Source: Bugula neritina
Taxonomy: Eukaryota; Bryozoa; Gymnolaemata; Cheilostomatida; Bugulidae
Assembly (NCBI GenBank): GCA_964035545.1
Contig: OZ037766.1
Coordinates: 21,998,767-22,062,766, forward strand
Direction: 5' to 3'
DNA length: 64,000 nt
Numbering within the stretch: position 1 is the first letter of the stretch; each line of letters opens with the position of its first letter. Positions 1-13,450 of this stretch are shown here, piece by piece. A program made the translations under genes and the position numbers. The notes under the pieces are model-generated. The model did not search any database. It had not been told where the DNA came from and saw only the letters and a program-made list of their open reading frames with translations.

Positions 1-1227
1 TATAATCACCCAACAACAACTTCGTGCATCTGCTATAAATTGTGTTTTTACATTATGTGTTTATTTTATATTATATTTAATTACACTTACAAACCTATAT
101 AACAACAAAGCCACTGCTATGTTTGCGTTACGTTCTACGTTATGTTTAGCATGTTGATTTTCTCAATGTAAAAATTTAAATCCACCAATATTGTGCCTGA
201 GGAGTGCCGAAGAGGCATGAAACTATTAGCACAATAAAACATCTATATGATTAAATTGCTTTTTTCTTCAATAATATAATTGCTCATTATTATACACATA
301 ATAATTTGAGCACATTTTCATCTGCTGTTTTTTTAAAAACTCACGCTACGACTATTATATATATATATTTATATATATATATATATATATTTATTTATTT
401 ATATTTATATTCATATATATACATGTATATACATACATATAGATACATATGCGCGTGTGCGTGTGTGTGCAACATCAGTGCTAATTTGTTAAACAGTGGG
501 TATAAAATGTGCTCAAATTATTATATAGATCGAGGTATAATAGTCAGCAGTTACACAAAATTAAGAAACAATACAATTTGTAGATGTCATTTTTTTTCAG
601 TTATTGTGCAACTTTTAGATTTCTTATATATTGCAATGTGGTAATTGCTAAATTTAATATTTAGAATTTTGAATAACCTTAAACCGCTATAAAATGTCAA
701 TCATATTGCAAAACCTAACCACATAGCAGTTAAAATGAGCTGGTTTAAACCAAAGATATGATTACATGAAGATTACACCACAAATAATTTCGATAAATTA
801 AGCCTCTGTAGTCATCTGCTTTCTGAAATTAGAGTCTAAAAATCAATAGCAAAATTTGATGACTACAAAGCAAAAGTTATAGAAATTAAAATATATTTTA
901 CAAAAATTTAGGAAAATTTTGATTCAAAATACTTGTTGTGGTTGCATTAAGTTTACCATTTAACAACTTATAGCTGATTGGTATTATAAATAATATAAAA
1001 ACAGTTAATTTTCTCATGCTTCTTATTAGGTGTAGAAATCAGGCTAAATTTATCATGTTTTAATTTTAATTTTTAAAAATTACTTTTGTATAGCTGGGAT
1101 AATATGCACATAAATAGATATTAAATAATATAACATAGTGAGCTTTATATCCACACTATTCAGTTAGCCTGCATAGCGAGGTTATTTCAGCCTGAAGGAG
1201 GGGTGATGTTGCACGCAGTCACCACAT
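1..1227. other. 3' flank of the LRRC27-like gene, no gene seen
   Basis: AT-rich sequence beyond the LRRC27 stop. Positions about 351-425 are a TA-rich microsatellite followed by a short GT-rich run near 450-470. A 112-codon plus-strand reading frame crosses the microsatellite and is Tyr/Ile low-complexity, so it is not believed. No convincing RNA gene or further exon was found. The LRRC27 transcript must terminate somewhere here on the minus strand. No canonical AATAAA is obvious close to the stop; a variant ATTAAA lies near 1057. Confidence 0.5.
351..425. repeat. TA-rich microsatellite
   Basis: Long alternating T/A tract with occasional TTTA interruptions, merging into ACATACAT and GTGTGT runs to about 472. 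Seen directly. Confidence 0.85.
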
Positions 1228-4200
1228 TCATCCGGGCGGATTATATGCTGTAAACCTATAATCTAAATTTTTCCGTCGCCGATCCAATTCTTGTTGAAGT
1301 CTTTTTGCCTAAAACAAACATTTTGCATGTAATAATTTAAAATTTACAAACCGCCAGCTTTAAATGCGAATCACCATGACATAAGTGAAAGTTACAAACT
1401 GCTTTAATTGATTTATGGACAGAAACATGACATTTAGGAGCAGTAGTGAAGAAATTTCGATAGCCTAAGTTATTTAATTTTATTATTAAATTTTGGTTTG
1501 GTTGAAATTTTTGTGAGAACATAACTTCTTATGCTACATTTCTAATTTAGAACACAGGATTTTCTCAATTTCTCCATTACTGCCCCTACCTCAAACATGA
1601 ATATACGTAATAGATTTCTGTTTACCAAAAATGATGTTTATTTTTGTTTCGCCCTATTTTATATTGAACATCATGCCTTTTTAACTACAATGTATAAAGA
1701 ATTGACAAACAAACTGAAAGATGAGTCATCATACACAGTACAATTGGGATGAGTCACAGTATTAGTTCAACAAGTCAGCAGCTTCAGGTCCAATATAAAT
1801 ACACAACTCAAAGCTTCATTCTCAAATAACTTGACTGAAGTCTGGCAGCTATTGCTGAATGTAATCGTTTTAGAAGTAATCACTTCACTATTAGTTTTGA
1901 AGCATTCACTTAGACTGCCTGCCACCCACGTTCAAGAAGAAGAGACAGAGTTGTTGATAAACACCTTCAACAATCCTAGTGTTAGTACTTCTACAAAGTT
2001 TAGGCTAATCATAGCTTGACCTTCAAGAATTAAAGTCAAAGTAATATAAAAATTGGATGTTTAAAGAAATTGGGAAACTTGAAGCCCAAGCTATGAGTTG
2101 CTAGCATGAAAACTCTAGCCTGTTTTACCTATTTGCCTCAACTCATATAGCTTTGACTCCAATTGCAGACTGTACATTTTTGCCTGAAGATGTGTGGATA
2201 TTTATTATATGTTAGCAGAATTTGGTTTGAGTAAAACAGCATAGTTGAGTTAACTTGAATTTGCAGTTTGTTCAAATTTAGATTACATTGAAGAAATTTG
2301 AACTAATAAGTTGTATTAGCTAGCACTGTTCAAACTTCAAGTATAACAAAAAAGAAATGAAGTATTCAGCAAAAATCAAAGTAACTCATATATGTAGACA
2401 CAACTAAAGGATTAAATATTCAATTCTTTAAAAAGTGCTAGGAATTTCAGTAGCTTGTGTCAATTATCAAGCAAAATGCAATTAATGCCAAATAGTTATA
2501 TTTCCTACTACAATGTGAAAGTGGTTCAGCATGGATAACATAACTCCATATAAAAGAAACCAGCAAAATAATAGATGCGTGAGTTGAATAAGGAAGCCAG
2601 TGGGTGGAAGAATTATAAAGTGGCATCATTAAATTAAAAACTGACTTATAGAAAAAGAGTTCATATATATATATAATTTAAAACGTGCAGTAAGATGTAA
2701 AGCAGCAAAAAATAACCAAAAAAAGTTATCGATGAGCAATGTAGGTTTCAAACACTGAAATCAACTAACATTACTGAAACTGCCAAATAATGCATGACAC
2801 ATGAAACAGCTTGTCAAGCTACAAATAAAAATAGGTGCGCCATCATTGTTAGAGAACTCTACAGAAAACATTAAACACAGTGTGCACAGTTATCTACCAT
2901 AAGCAATAACACTTACAATTTCAAGTTCTTTCAGTGCAGCCTGCATTTCTTCTTGAGGATTTCCTTTAGCTTTTTTCCGCCTTGTTTTCATACCTTCCGT
3001 GTGATCTCTTATTTTGTCTTTAAGTTCTTTTTCTCGAGCTTGTCTAAAAAATTCAAAGCAGACTGAATTACTAGAGTTGTGTTCTAAGATTAAGTTCAAC
3101 TGCTTTCTAACTTTTCCGTAACAAAAATATGAATCTGAAACTGAAATCACGGTACTAAATTTGTTAAAATTACAAAACAATCTAAAACTATGAGCTGGTT
3201 AATTAAAATTGAAATTGTGGTACATTAAAACACTAACTCCCATTTCGCTAAAAAGTGTTGCATCTGGTGCTGTCTCTATAAGATAAAACTGGAAAAACTT
3301 GAAATTTACACAGACTTTCACCAACTTGTACCATATACAAGTATAATGCATTTGAAACTCCTACTATGAATATGTAGTGTATGTTATACTTTTCCTGTTC
3401 CATCAGTTTAAGAGCCTGTGGTGAAAGAACTTTCCGGATTCTTTCATGTTGCTCCTTCACTCCTTTCTTTATCCTTTCCTCGTTGGACATCATCTTTAAG
3501 TCTTCCGGTGATATGTCAAACGGGGCTTGTTTACCAGGTTCTGCATAGTCTAAAACACCACAATATATAGTATGAGGTGCCAGATGCAAAGTCTTTTATA
3601 TCACGGAGTATAGAGTCAGTAGTAGTTCTTAATATATGCAAACAACTTGCAGAAATTCATATAATGTACGTAAAACAATGATCTTTTTATAAAGTTTTTA
3701 AATACTATGTAACTTATAAGACTTTATTTATAACATTATCAAGTTCACCAATAGTTAAGTTCTTCTAAAATTTATCAATTAGAAAAAGCATGAAAATATA
3801 TGCAAACTAGTTAGTATAAATTACTGCTCGCAAAAAAATGGTAAAATGTATTAGAAATACCTTTAACAAGTGATAAATGTCTATCAATATGATTTATTGT
3901 TTATAAGTTTACTTTTTGGGAACCATAAAATGTTTATTATTTAATTATGTAGAATATTCCTTAGCCCTGGTATTTATATAATTAGTTTGATAGCAAACAT
4001 TATTTCTGTCTACTTAGAAATCAGTACCTACTATTCCACACGAAATAGAATCTAATAGATGAAGTAACCCACCTAGTACACCTCCATTCATGTACTTTTC
4101 ATAATCTTTTTGCCTCTGTAATGTTTTAGCATCTTCTCTAAATTTCTTCAACTTGTCTTCGTCCCTAAATTACAAATTTATCGCCTACATAGGCTTACTA

Positions 4201-7200
4201 ATGTAGATGAATGTGTCCTCATTTTTACTATGCTAGAGGTATGTTTACATAGTGTTACAGAAATAGCCCACATCAACTATAAATAATGACAGTATAGACA
4301 TCAGTTTTTACAGTTTTTAGCAGTTTGACCACAGCTATAAGCATACAAAGCCCTTCACAAGTTTAAGTTGTTGAGGAGTATACCTGCGTCTCTGTAATAT
4401 AGCATCTATCTTCTCATTCTTCTCTCTTAGAATAGCCTGGTGTTGTCTTTCCTTGACCTTCCTGTCTATTAGGTCAGAGGAAGGAGGTTCTGGATAGACA
4501 TTGACTTCACTCATTCGCTTAGAGTTTGTAGGTGGCAGACTAGCATGTCTATAGAACACCATCATTAGAAATATATAGAGAGCATTAGCATATTCATAGA
4601 ACACCATCATTAGAAATATATAGAGAGCACTAGTCCATTTATAGAACACAATTATTAGTAATACGTAAATGAGAAGTATAAGAAACTAATTATTATATGA
4701 TACATTTAGAGCAGAAGATATAATAATATTATTATAACATATTCAGACATATGACATTGTAAACAAGTCTTACCTATTGCATAGAAAGTTCAGCAATATG
4801 AAACATGAGTATTTTATATGCAGGTAAAATATTACAGATAAGTTGTGCAAACCATAAAATAGCATGCCTGAGCAAATGAATAAAAGTCATTTCAATAGTG
4901 GAACAGAAGGTCTATTGCACATATAATATATTCATAATGTAGAATAAAGGTAAAGAGAATAAGCATGCAGGATACAAAGTAGCTCTGCTGGGATTAGAAT
5001 GAATATAACTAATGAGTTTACAAGTTTCTGTTATATAAAGTAGAATAATACAAAAGATGATGGAGTAAGTGGTCACTTCATGTCTATCTCATTTACACCT
5101 CTGTGTAGCTACTCATAGGTGTAGATAGAATGCTAACGTGGCATTAACAAAATAAGTAGCAAGGATATTGTTGTCATAAAAAGCATGAGTATCCATTGAG
5201 TTTTCACAAACTTTATGGCAAGGCATTGCATGCAAAAGTAGTAATTAACATAATTGGTGGCTTAATGAAGCTAGAGCCAAATAAAACAAAATCATTTGTA
5301 CTAGAGAGTTGAAGTGAAAAGTTGCCAGTAATCAAGTAACTGCAGTTGTGCTAAAATATACATAGTTTGAAGGTACATAAATCAAAGTGATTAATATTGA
5401 CAAAAAATACTTTCTTTAAAATATTTCTTTCAAGAAAAATTAGATTGTGTATTTGTGAGTAGTAGTCACTTTTTGGATAAATTGTAGAGATATGGTAACA
5501 TTTTATAATAACTCGTTAGATAACTCAATTTCACAAGTAAGGCTAAACTAAACGGAATCATGAATCAACTTTTATTACAATGAATCTTACCTGCTCAGTT
5601 TGCCATATGCACCAGCCTTTTTTAACTTTTCTAGTTTATCCTTTCTTAGCTCTTGATAGCTGGTCTGTCTGTGAAGAGACACAGTTTTGCCAAAAATCTC
5701 TGATGAGTCGCTTTTAGCTGACTGCGGGCGATCTGCTATATTCTGAGAGGCCACCCGTCTTCTGCAAGAAACAATCTCTAGCTATTCAAACAACCCACAC
5801 ATAAATCTTCATCAGTTTCTATATCATATATAGTCACTAAAATAAATAAACTTCAATAGCTCAAGTTATTTAGTTTTCTTTATGGATTTTGGCATGGGGG
5901 CGTGCCACAGGTTTAGAATATAACTTTCTCCTCTCCACAGGGCTTTCTCAATTTCTCCACATTATTCTATCTATCTCCAGTGATACTGGTAATTTATATT
6001 ATAGAAGGGTGATTACATTTTAAAACCACCATTATCTATCCTGCAGGTTATGATTACAACCAATTATCAAAATGCAAAACAAAAATGTTTTGGCGAAAGT
6101 GGGATCTGACCTTCTGCAGCACTCTATCACCTAGCAATATAGACTATCTAGAACATAAAAAAGATAATAAGTTCAATAAGGAACTGCCACCCATCTATTC
6201 CAACTAAACCAAATGCATAGAGCAGAACTTAGTGTAGCATGTTGTCAGCAGGAGCGAAATTCAAGCGGCCAATTGTATTTGCCTTAATGGCTTTACAACT
6301 CAAAATATAAATTACTTCCTTTTGAAATCTCAATAATCCACAATTGATTGAAATAAAAACATAAAACTGATACCCAAAAAGTGGGCTTGGTAAATAATTA
6401 TTAGCTGATTAAATTGCTACCAAGAACTTTTTCAGCATGTTGACAGCATGAAATTCGCACAAAATAGTCTTATTTTGTCGTCTGTGCAGAAATACACTTC
6501 ATGTGGCCCTAGCTTAATCGCTAAATAGGGGGTAGAACTTTTATTATACTCTTATAGAGTTAACATCTGTAGATTGCCTATACTAAGCTATACTCCATCT
6601 TTTATACAATGTTTAGTCACTACTAAAGTTTATTGTCGGACTTAAATACAATCATTACAGTCATGGAAAAACAGTTAAAAACAGCAAAAGCATAAATTAG
6701 TCTGCAACAATTTTCAAACTGACTTCTATGCTGCTTATAGCCACAAATTTCACAAAAAAAACTTTATGTTAAAGCTAAGATGGCATTGGTTTGGGCTAAA
6801 ACTTTCATAATAACCCTCAAAGCTACAGAAGTATTTTTAAAGCAGCTTAAAATCAGTTGTAATAAAATGCCCTTTTCAACACCATATGCCCAGATTGAAA
6901 ATTTCATAATAGTTTCTCACTTGCAAACTTTTGGTTTCACATTCATGTAATTATACATGTACGTACATACATACGTGTATAAATATTTGCATATAATTAT
7001 CTCAGATTAATTCTCCCTTTTTTTCCAAACATACGTACCCTTGTTTCACAGTACGAAGAACAGCCCGCTCTTCTTCTGAACCAGAATGATTCTCTTCATT
7101 ACCATTTTTATACTCCAACCCATTTTTACCATTTAAATCTAAAATACATACATTGCAGTGTTGTGGTATGTAACCTCACCAGTCATAGTCATAGTACAAC

Positions 7201-10200
7201 TAAATGCAACTGTAGCATATAAAAGAATTTAAAATTATATACATGCTAATTCAAATACAATGGCAGGAAGATATGCTTATTTATTATTATTATTATATGT
7301 TCTACATATTTTTAAAATTGCCTGCCATTTGGCGAATTAAGCTTTTTAACAAACATATCTTAAGTTCACATTGGGCATAAGTACAAAGCACGTTAAAGGA
7401 TTGCTCTATCTTGTCTAATAAATGGCCATTTAGGTCAAACACACATAATATTGTGTTTTTCTAAGCATGCATTGACAAAAAGCATTTGACCAAAGGTAGA
7501 AAAAGTTAGTTGAAGTTGAGGGTGTAGATTGGTAACAGCCAAAACGCCGATTTTGAAATGAGCTGGGAAATGTGACGTAACAGCGCCAGCATTCCTGCTG
7601 GTCACGTGACTATACAAATGAATAACTATAGAAATATGACTGTGAGATGTGATCTTTCAGCTCGTAATTTGTATATTTATAGAAGTGCAAATGTGAATTA
7701 TCTCCATCTATAGTTTTTTGACATTTTAAATAACATGTATGTGATAACATTAGGCCATATTTTGCTTGTAAACATTAGAAAAAAGCATTGCAAAAACATG
7801 CGTTCTTTAGGATGAATGCCTGCGATCGACCTAAACTAGGTCAGATTGTGCAATATTACGGGCACACCAAAGCTGACCTATATAGCGCACTGTAACTGCT
7901 TGAGCGTTATTGGTTGATGTTGCGCTCAGCAACCTTGAATACTAGCGTTATAGTTAGCACGTGCAGCATAGTTACTGGCGTTCACACGTCACGTATTAGG
8001 CTATTCTTTTTCATGGCTGAAAATTTTACCTCCCTCAAAATTGGAATTTTGAAAAGCTGTTTTCTAGGCACATATCCCTTTGCAAAGTCACAATTGTTTG
8101 CATACACATTAGATTATAGTTCATAATTATAATGTGATTGTAATAAACTAAGATTGAGCAATCCTTTAAGGCTTCACAGTGTAGTACTGAACCTAAACAA
8201 ATTTAAATTAAACAGGGAGGTTTTAAAAACAAATAAAATGGTAAAAGTTGTGAATCATCAGTAAAGAAATTACCTGGCCCAAAGTTTCCATTAGATTTAG
8301 AAAATAGCATAGTTCTTAAATACTTGAGAATGACTGCTACCCCCTGACTGATGATCTCTTCAGATGGAAACTTTAATGGATTCCCGGACACATTCAAACC
8401 CTGCAAACTTGTGACTTGTCCTAGAAAGCACACATATAAAGCATGTTTACTAACAAAGTAATTGATAGCAGATATAGTTTCATATTATCTCCAACTACTG
8501 GTAAATAAGGACATTAATTGTTACGAATAATGTGCACATAATGCACGATATAGGTAATTGTTTTATAAATCAAAGTAAAACCACTTAAAAAAATAACCAG
8601 GACAGAATAAAATTGCCCTCATAGGTACAGCTTTGGTATTTACTTATTTTGCCCCACTTTTAGTCCCAAGTTGCCTTGAAGTAGAGCGATATCAATGTAA
8701 GGCACCATCAAATATTTGCTTTAAAACCTAGATTTGTAAATAGTTTTGAAAAAATGTTGAGCAACACCGATAGCCTGCCATTATTATTGCTGAACTCCGA
8801 ATATCAAATCAATATTTAGAAATTTAGTTTCTGTTTCTATAAAAAATCTCTAAGCAGCATAAAAATTCAAATGCTAATCCTTTTATGCAACTTCAGCAAA
8901 ACAACAAAACCGAATATCTATTTTAATCCAAAGCTGAATGCAACTTCAGGTTACTGAATGACACTAGAGCTGAGTGAATTGCTAGGAAGAATAAAACATA
9001 ACCATAAACTGACTTCCTTTATTTAGACATCTCTTTTTAGTTCCAATGCTTGCAATTTTTTTTTCAAACCAACAAACATTATAACAATTATAGTCTAACA
9101 ATTAAGACTGGTGTCCCAAAAGAATTAAAGTTTAGGTTGTAGATCTTGTCATTCCGTACAAAACCTTAGTAAACAGTTCTTCAATAACTGATAGACTGAA
9201 AAACAACCTGTGCTCTCAAAATGTGAAACTGGTTTTTAGAAAGTTTATAACACGCCAGTCACAAGCCCCTAGCAGCCCCAGACTGCTCATCCTTCTATGA
9301 TATTCTTATTAATTAAGCTGAAACTAACATTAAGGTTAAAATCATGTAAGCATTTAACATTAGTCTGCAGCTGTTGTGACATTAAAATGTATTGTCTTTA
9401 TTTGGCTGCATGATCTTAATACAGTTACATGTCTACTATTGGATTCATGGCTTTGTAAAGCTATGTATGTAGAATCAAATAAAACAAAATTATTTACACT
9501 AAATAGCTGAATTTGAAGGGCAGTATATACCCATACTTATTTGAACAACAATAAGTCACTGAGACATTTCAGTATCTATATATGTACATAATTACCGAGC
9601 TCCAAAGGTAAAGACTGTATGTTATTTCCCTGTATAAGAAGGTGTGTGAGGCACTGGTGAGATCCAATGTAAGCACTCGGTAGAGCTAACAGCTCATTGT
9701 TCCGAAGATCCAACCACTTCAGACATGGCAGCTTTTGAAAAAAATCTTCTGGTAACATTGTTAGCTGATTGCCTTGCAAATACAAGTTCTGTAACCAGAT
9801 AAAGCAACATCAATTTGTTTAATAGTTTTAAAAACATATAAAATAGCCTTTGTAAGAATATTAAGCATAAAAAACTAAAATAATAAAATAACTTAATGAA
9901 AAATAAGAAAGTGGTGAATTGACTATTCATAAGTCATAAAATTTTCAATTTTTCTGATGTTCATGCTGTAAAGTCTACGACATTTAATCTAACATGCTAC
10001 AACATGTAATTTTTGTTTAAGATTTCATAACTGAGTATATAACTATCATCAAGTCATTTAATTCACCAAGAACAAATAAATCGCCACAATTTTTTAAAAC
10101 AACATAAGTAAATGAGGTTAAAATATTATTCAAAATTAATCACACACCTGCAATAGTTCTAATTTATGACTTTAATTTTAAGCAATTGAACTATTTATCA

Positions 10201-10773
10201 ATAATAATTTTTTTACTATAATTGAAAAAGCTTTTTGCAATATTAAAACTGTGAATTACTTGGAGAGTAACAATGTATACTTTCAACTTTTGAAATTCTG
10301 AATTAAAGCTATATGAACTAAATCTTAGTTGATTAAATTTGATCATGGCAGCAAGTAATGGTCAATTAATAGACTAGTATTGCTCACCTATTTTCAACTT
10401 TATGCAAAATTATACTAAGTATTGCATGTAGCTGGTCAGTTCAATTTAGTATTATGCAACTCAATTTAAATTAAATCTTTATTTGATTCAAGTTTTTTAA
10501 AAAAAAAAACATGCCAAATTTGTATCAAGTTTATAAACCTAAAATAAATTTGATGTCACATACCTCAAGATGAGAAAGAGACAACAACTCTGAAGGTACA
10601 GAAGATAAGTTTTTCTTAGAGAGATCTAGAGAGTTAGTGCCAGACATTCCACAACTGCTGATGAGATTATAAATGTGATCATTGGCCATTCCAAGTCTTA
10701 TTTTTCTTTCCAAAGCTTCTTGCTCAATATATGATGGAGCCTTGTTTGTTTCTTGAGAGCTATGACTGCTCAT
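1228..10773 (-). CDS. LRRC27: LRRC27-like leucine-rich repeat protein, complete, 10 exons, about 481 aa
   Basis: Exons (minus): 10564-10773, 9596-9788, 8274-8420, 7039-7138, 5591-5761, 4384-4548, 4073-4164, 3390-3549, 2917-3043, 1228-1308. All have GT..AG borders, every phase joins, and the total is 1446 nt. Residues about 47-170 carry leucine-rich repeats, with motifs LDLSKKNLSSVP, LYLQGNQLTMLP and LDLRNNELLALP. The C-terminal half is charged and coiled-coil-like, including RKVKERQHQAILREKNEKI. The order of repeats, the FPSEEII segment and the late block ALKELEIV match vertebrate LRRC27 (about 530 aa), whose biochemical role is poorly known; it is probably a scaffold. The ATG at 10773 is 2 nt after a good acceptor (exon could begin at 10775), so a 5'UTR exon probably lies upstream. 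Introns hold a TTAA-flanked element, a 45-bp duplication and diverged repeats. Confidence 0.9.
1395..1600. repeat. diverged dispersed repeat, copy 1
   Basis: This stretch and about 5800-5990 share an ordered series of similar blocks: AAGTTATTTA, then a TTTTGG-containing block, then ACAGG..TTTCTCAATTTCTCCA. Both lie in LRRC27 introns. Extent and family are unknown and similarity is only moderate. Confidence 0.4.
4551..4640. repeat. 45-bp tandem duplication beside a splice acceptor
   Basis: Units 4551-4595 and 4596-4640 are nearly identical; the first 34 bases match, then a few changes follow. A third partial unit starts at 4641. The array abuts the acceptor of the LRRC27 exon ending at 4548, so each unit carries a copy of the bases before the acceptor. 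On the minus strand the array is open and translates to repeated hydrophobic text, which I regard as intron. Confidence 0.8.
5800..5990. repeat. diverged dispersed repeat, copy 2
   Basis: Partner of the repeat at about 1395-1600, with the same ordered blocks including TTTCTCAATTTCTCCA. It lies just beyond the acceptor of the LRRC27 exon 5591-5761, inside the intron. Confidence 0.4.
7393..8169. mobile_element. 777-bp terminal-inverted-repeat element with TTAA ends
   Basis: The left end reads TTAAAGGATTGCTCTATCTT. The right end is its reverse complement with one mismatch and also ends in TTAA. If TTAA is the target duplication, the terminal repeats start AGGATTGCTC and are about 16 bp. TTAA targets are typical of piggyBac-type elements. 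The interior has no transposase; the two short ORFs of 60-70 codons are not recognisable. It sits in LRRC27 intron 3. I infer a non-autonomous element; the superfamily is tentative. Confidence 0.5.
9596..9788 (-). other. LRRC27: core LRR exon of LRRC27-like gene
   Basis: This exon encodes three consecutive leucine-rich repeats (about residues 71-135) and is the most conserved part of the gene, including PEDFFQKLPCLKWLDLRNNE and LPLELG. It starts in phase 0 and ends after one base of a Gly codon, which joins the 8274-8420 exon cleanly. Confidence 0.9.
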
Positions 10774-13082
10774 GTCTAATAAATGAATAATTTACCAATT
10801 GATAATGTCTTATATAACAAATTAAAAACAATTGAATTTACAACTTAAACATGTTTTATTACTACTTCATAAAATATTTTAGGCAGCTACATCTATTATA
10901 AATTTACTACAATACTTGTAAACTATCACATTAGTAAAATGTATTGTTTTCACAATGCTTATTGAGTTATTTATAGTAATAATACTATTAATATGTGTAC
11001 AACTATATACTATATAGTATATATATGTAGCTCAGATGCATATTTTTAATCAAATTTTAGTTTAAACATGCATGTTAAAAGATATACTATGCAAAACAAA
11101 TTGAAATAGCACCTTTATAAAATTTTTACAGTTTTAACATGCCTAGAAGATAATGATCAAAAATGAAACTACCAGAGACTGTGTCATTTAAGGCTTACAC
11201 TTATATACAGGCTAAAAGTAAAAATGAAGAAATTTAATTCAATTTAAAACAAATATTATTACTAGATTAAGGATACTATGCCTGAACCTATGACTATAAA
11301 CTAAAATACTCTCATTATTAGTGTTGTTTCTATCACTTTCAGGAATATTAAAATGATTTTACAGCATTACAATAATAATAATCATAATTATAATACTAAT
11401 AGTAGTACTAACACCTATATGTATACTAAATTTAATAGTAATGCTAATACTAATACTAATACTAATAGTAATACTAGTAATATAGTAAATGTAAAAGTTT
11501 TTTTATTTCAAGTTAAAATTGTACTTGTAGAGTTGTAGTTAACTTTGAAGCCTAATTTTGACAGGGCTAGTTTTTATCTGTTTTATAATGTAAAAAAACT
11601 ATTCATTAATTTTTTTACATTTAGAATACTAAATGACATGTTGTAAGTAAAAAAAAAGTAACTAACTATCCTTTTCCTAAAATTAGTAGTCATAAATTTA
11701 GTTTAGATTGACTGAACAGTACTTGAATGGCGTTCAACCGGAAGTATAAACAATCACCATGGGGAAATTTTTATATACAAATTAAGGGTTGGTACGACTC
11801 CGCTCGTATACAAAAACGCAGTGTTTACAAACGCTATATTACTGATATAGAAAAGATAACTCTTTAATTATTCTTATCAACTGTTGGCGGCTGATGTTTG
11901 TTAGAAACTGCAACTAACTTGTGTCACAGATTATCTATAATATTATGTGAAAGCATCGATGGTCCTTGCAATGTGTAATTTTACATAGTATGCAGGATTT
12001 TTTGTGCTCTTGTACTTTTATTTCAAGAAAAATAAATCAGCTAAAATACTTGGAGCATTACTTTGCCCATATACACATTTTAGAATATATCAAATGAAAA
12101 AGTCACTTTTATTTATATTAGCTATAGATCAGTTTATTTGCTTTATATACAACACTCAGAAAATTACTTAGATAAAAAAAGAAATTTGGACTGCAAACAG
12201 CCAGAGCAAAAATGCTAAGTTCCTGTGAATTGTTGCTTTAACTGTTTCATATAATGCGTACTTGAATGATAAAGGTTGGCTTAATAATTTATTAAATGAC
12301 AAAAATAATTGTGATCTTCATGCAAATTTCATGCAAATTATAAGTGTAAAATCAAGGATATATCAAGGGAATACATGACTAATTGTATGGACTATGATAT
12401 CTCACTGATGAACTGTGCAAGTAGTTTTTGCAATGCTTTTGGATTGGCTGATTTGTTGAAAGCTAGCATGCAGAGGCCTATCCTGTTTCAATGACTATTA
12501 TAGATTGATTTCTGTTGTTGTTATTATTACCTGTATATTGTTGCAATAACTCTTCTATAATAACCATATTATGACAGAAGGTAACATCGTTTTGTATTAG
12601 TATTTTGTATGTGTATGACAATTTGTGTGTAATTTAAGCCTTGGGAGAATTACTTGACAGCTTGATGAGTTTTTTTGGCAAATTTTGCTAATTCTAGCTG
12701 CTAACAAATTAGTATATGAGCTAATGATGGGTCAAAGGTCAGTTGATTTTATATTTCAGCCAGATTGGAGTTTCACTTTAAAACTGAAAAACCCAACAAC
12801 CAAATGGTCTGAACATTCTACACTTTTCAAATAAACTAAACATGTTATAAACATTGCTATCAAGAATACCCTAGACTCTAGAGTGAGGCAAGAATGCAAT
12901 TCTCAGCAAATTTATGGATGAGAAATTGCAATAAAAATGTAATTAAGCATGAGGAATTGTAAGTTGCCTAACTATGCAATCTGAATAGATCAAACATAAT
13001 TTAGGCATATAGTAGGGGCATAATATATTAAAGTTATAATTATCATCTTACAAATAGTTTTGACTAAATATTATTTCAATAT
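10774..13082. other. Intergenic region between LRRC27 and the LTR element
   Basis: No protein gene recognised. About 11360-11490 is a degenerate simple array of ACTAAT/AATACT words; the 61-codon Asn/Thr-rich frame there is an artefact of it. An ETS-type motif lies at 11737-11745 in a small pocket of higher CpG and may mark the LRRC27 promoter. The rest is unique AT-rich DNA in which I see nothing else. Confidence 0.5.
11737..11745. promoter_or_regulatory. ETS-type motif, possible LRRC27 promoter
   Basis: ACCGGAAGT is the consensus for ETS/GABP sites common in metazoan housekeeping promoters. It lies about 960 bp upstream of the LRRC27 start codon, consistent with a 5'UTR exon here spliced to the acceptor 2 nt before the ATG. 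Position and role are inferred. Confidence 0.3.
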
Positions 13083-13433
13083 TGTAGTAATTTGTGCAAT
13101 TACTGAGCGTGAGTTATTTACTTGCGTATAGTTAGCTGGTTATTCTGTTATCAATTACTAAGGTAGCTGTCGAGTAATTATATTTATTATCCACAATAAA
13201 GCATAAACCAAACATCACATCAATTATCCTATACAAGAGTCAACTACTAACACATGTTACTACTACAAGCCTCCGCTTACAACAACGTGATATAATGTTA
13301 ATAACCCGGGAAGTGTCACGTGACTCGGAAGCATATCTTCCGGAGCTGCTAATTGGTTGCTACATAAGAGTCTAAGTATTCCAAGAATAGGGAGAGGGTG
13401 ATTCCTGTATTTGTACTTGCACTACTCACTACA
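13083..13433 (-). repeat. 3' LTR
   Basis: 351 bp, identical to the other LTR except for one T/C difference at 13400. Read on the minus strand it holds a CCAAT box, a CACGTG E-box and a late AATAAA near the end of the unit, consistent with promoter and poly(A) functions. Ends TGTAGT/ACTACA are perfectly inverted. Confidence 0.95.
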
Positions 13434-13450
13434 CCGTCCCCCCCAGCAGA
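13434..13450 (-). promoter_or_regulatory. Polypurine-like tract before the 3' LTR
   Basis: On the minus strand the bases directly before the 3' LTR are GGGGGGGACGG, which is purine-rich with one C. This is the expected place for the plus-strand primer of an LTR element. Confidence 0.6.

Noticed and set aside
306-644. 112-codon plus-strand ORF
   Set aside because: It crosses a TA microsatellite and a GT run; the Tyr/Ile-rich and Cys/Val-rich text is what such repeats encode.
11353-11538. Asn/Thr-rich ORF
   Set aside because: It arises from the AATACT/ACTAAT simple array, with no other support.
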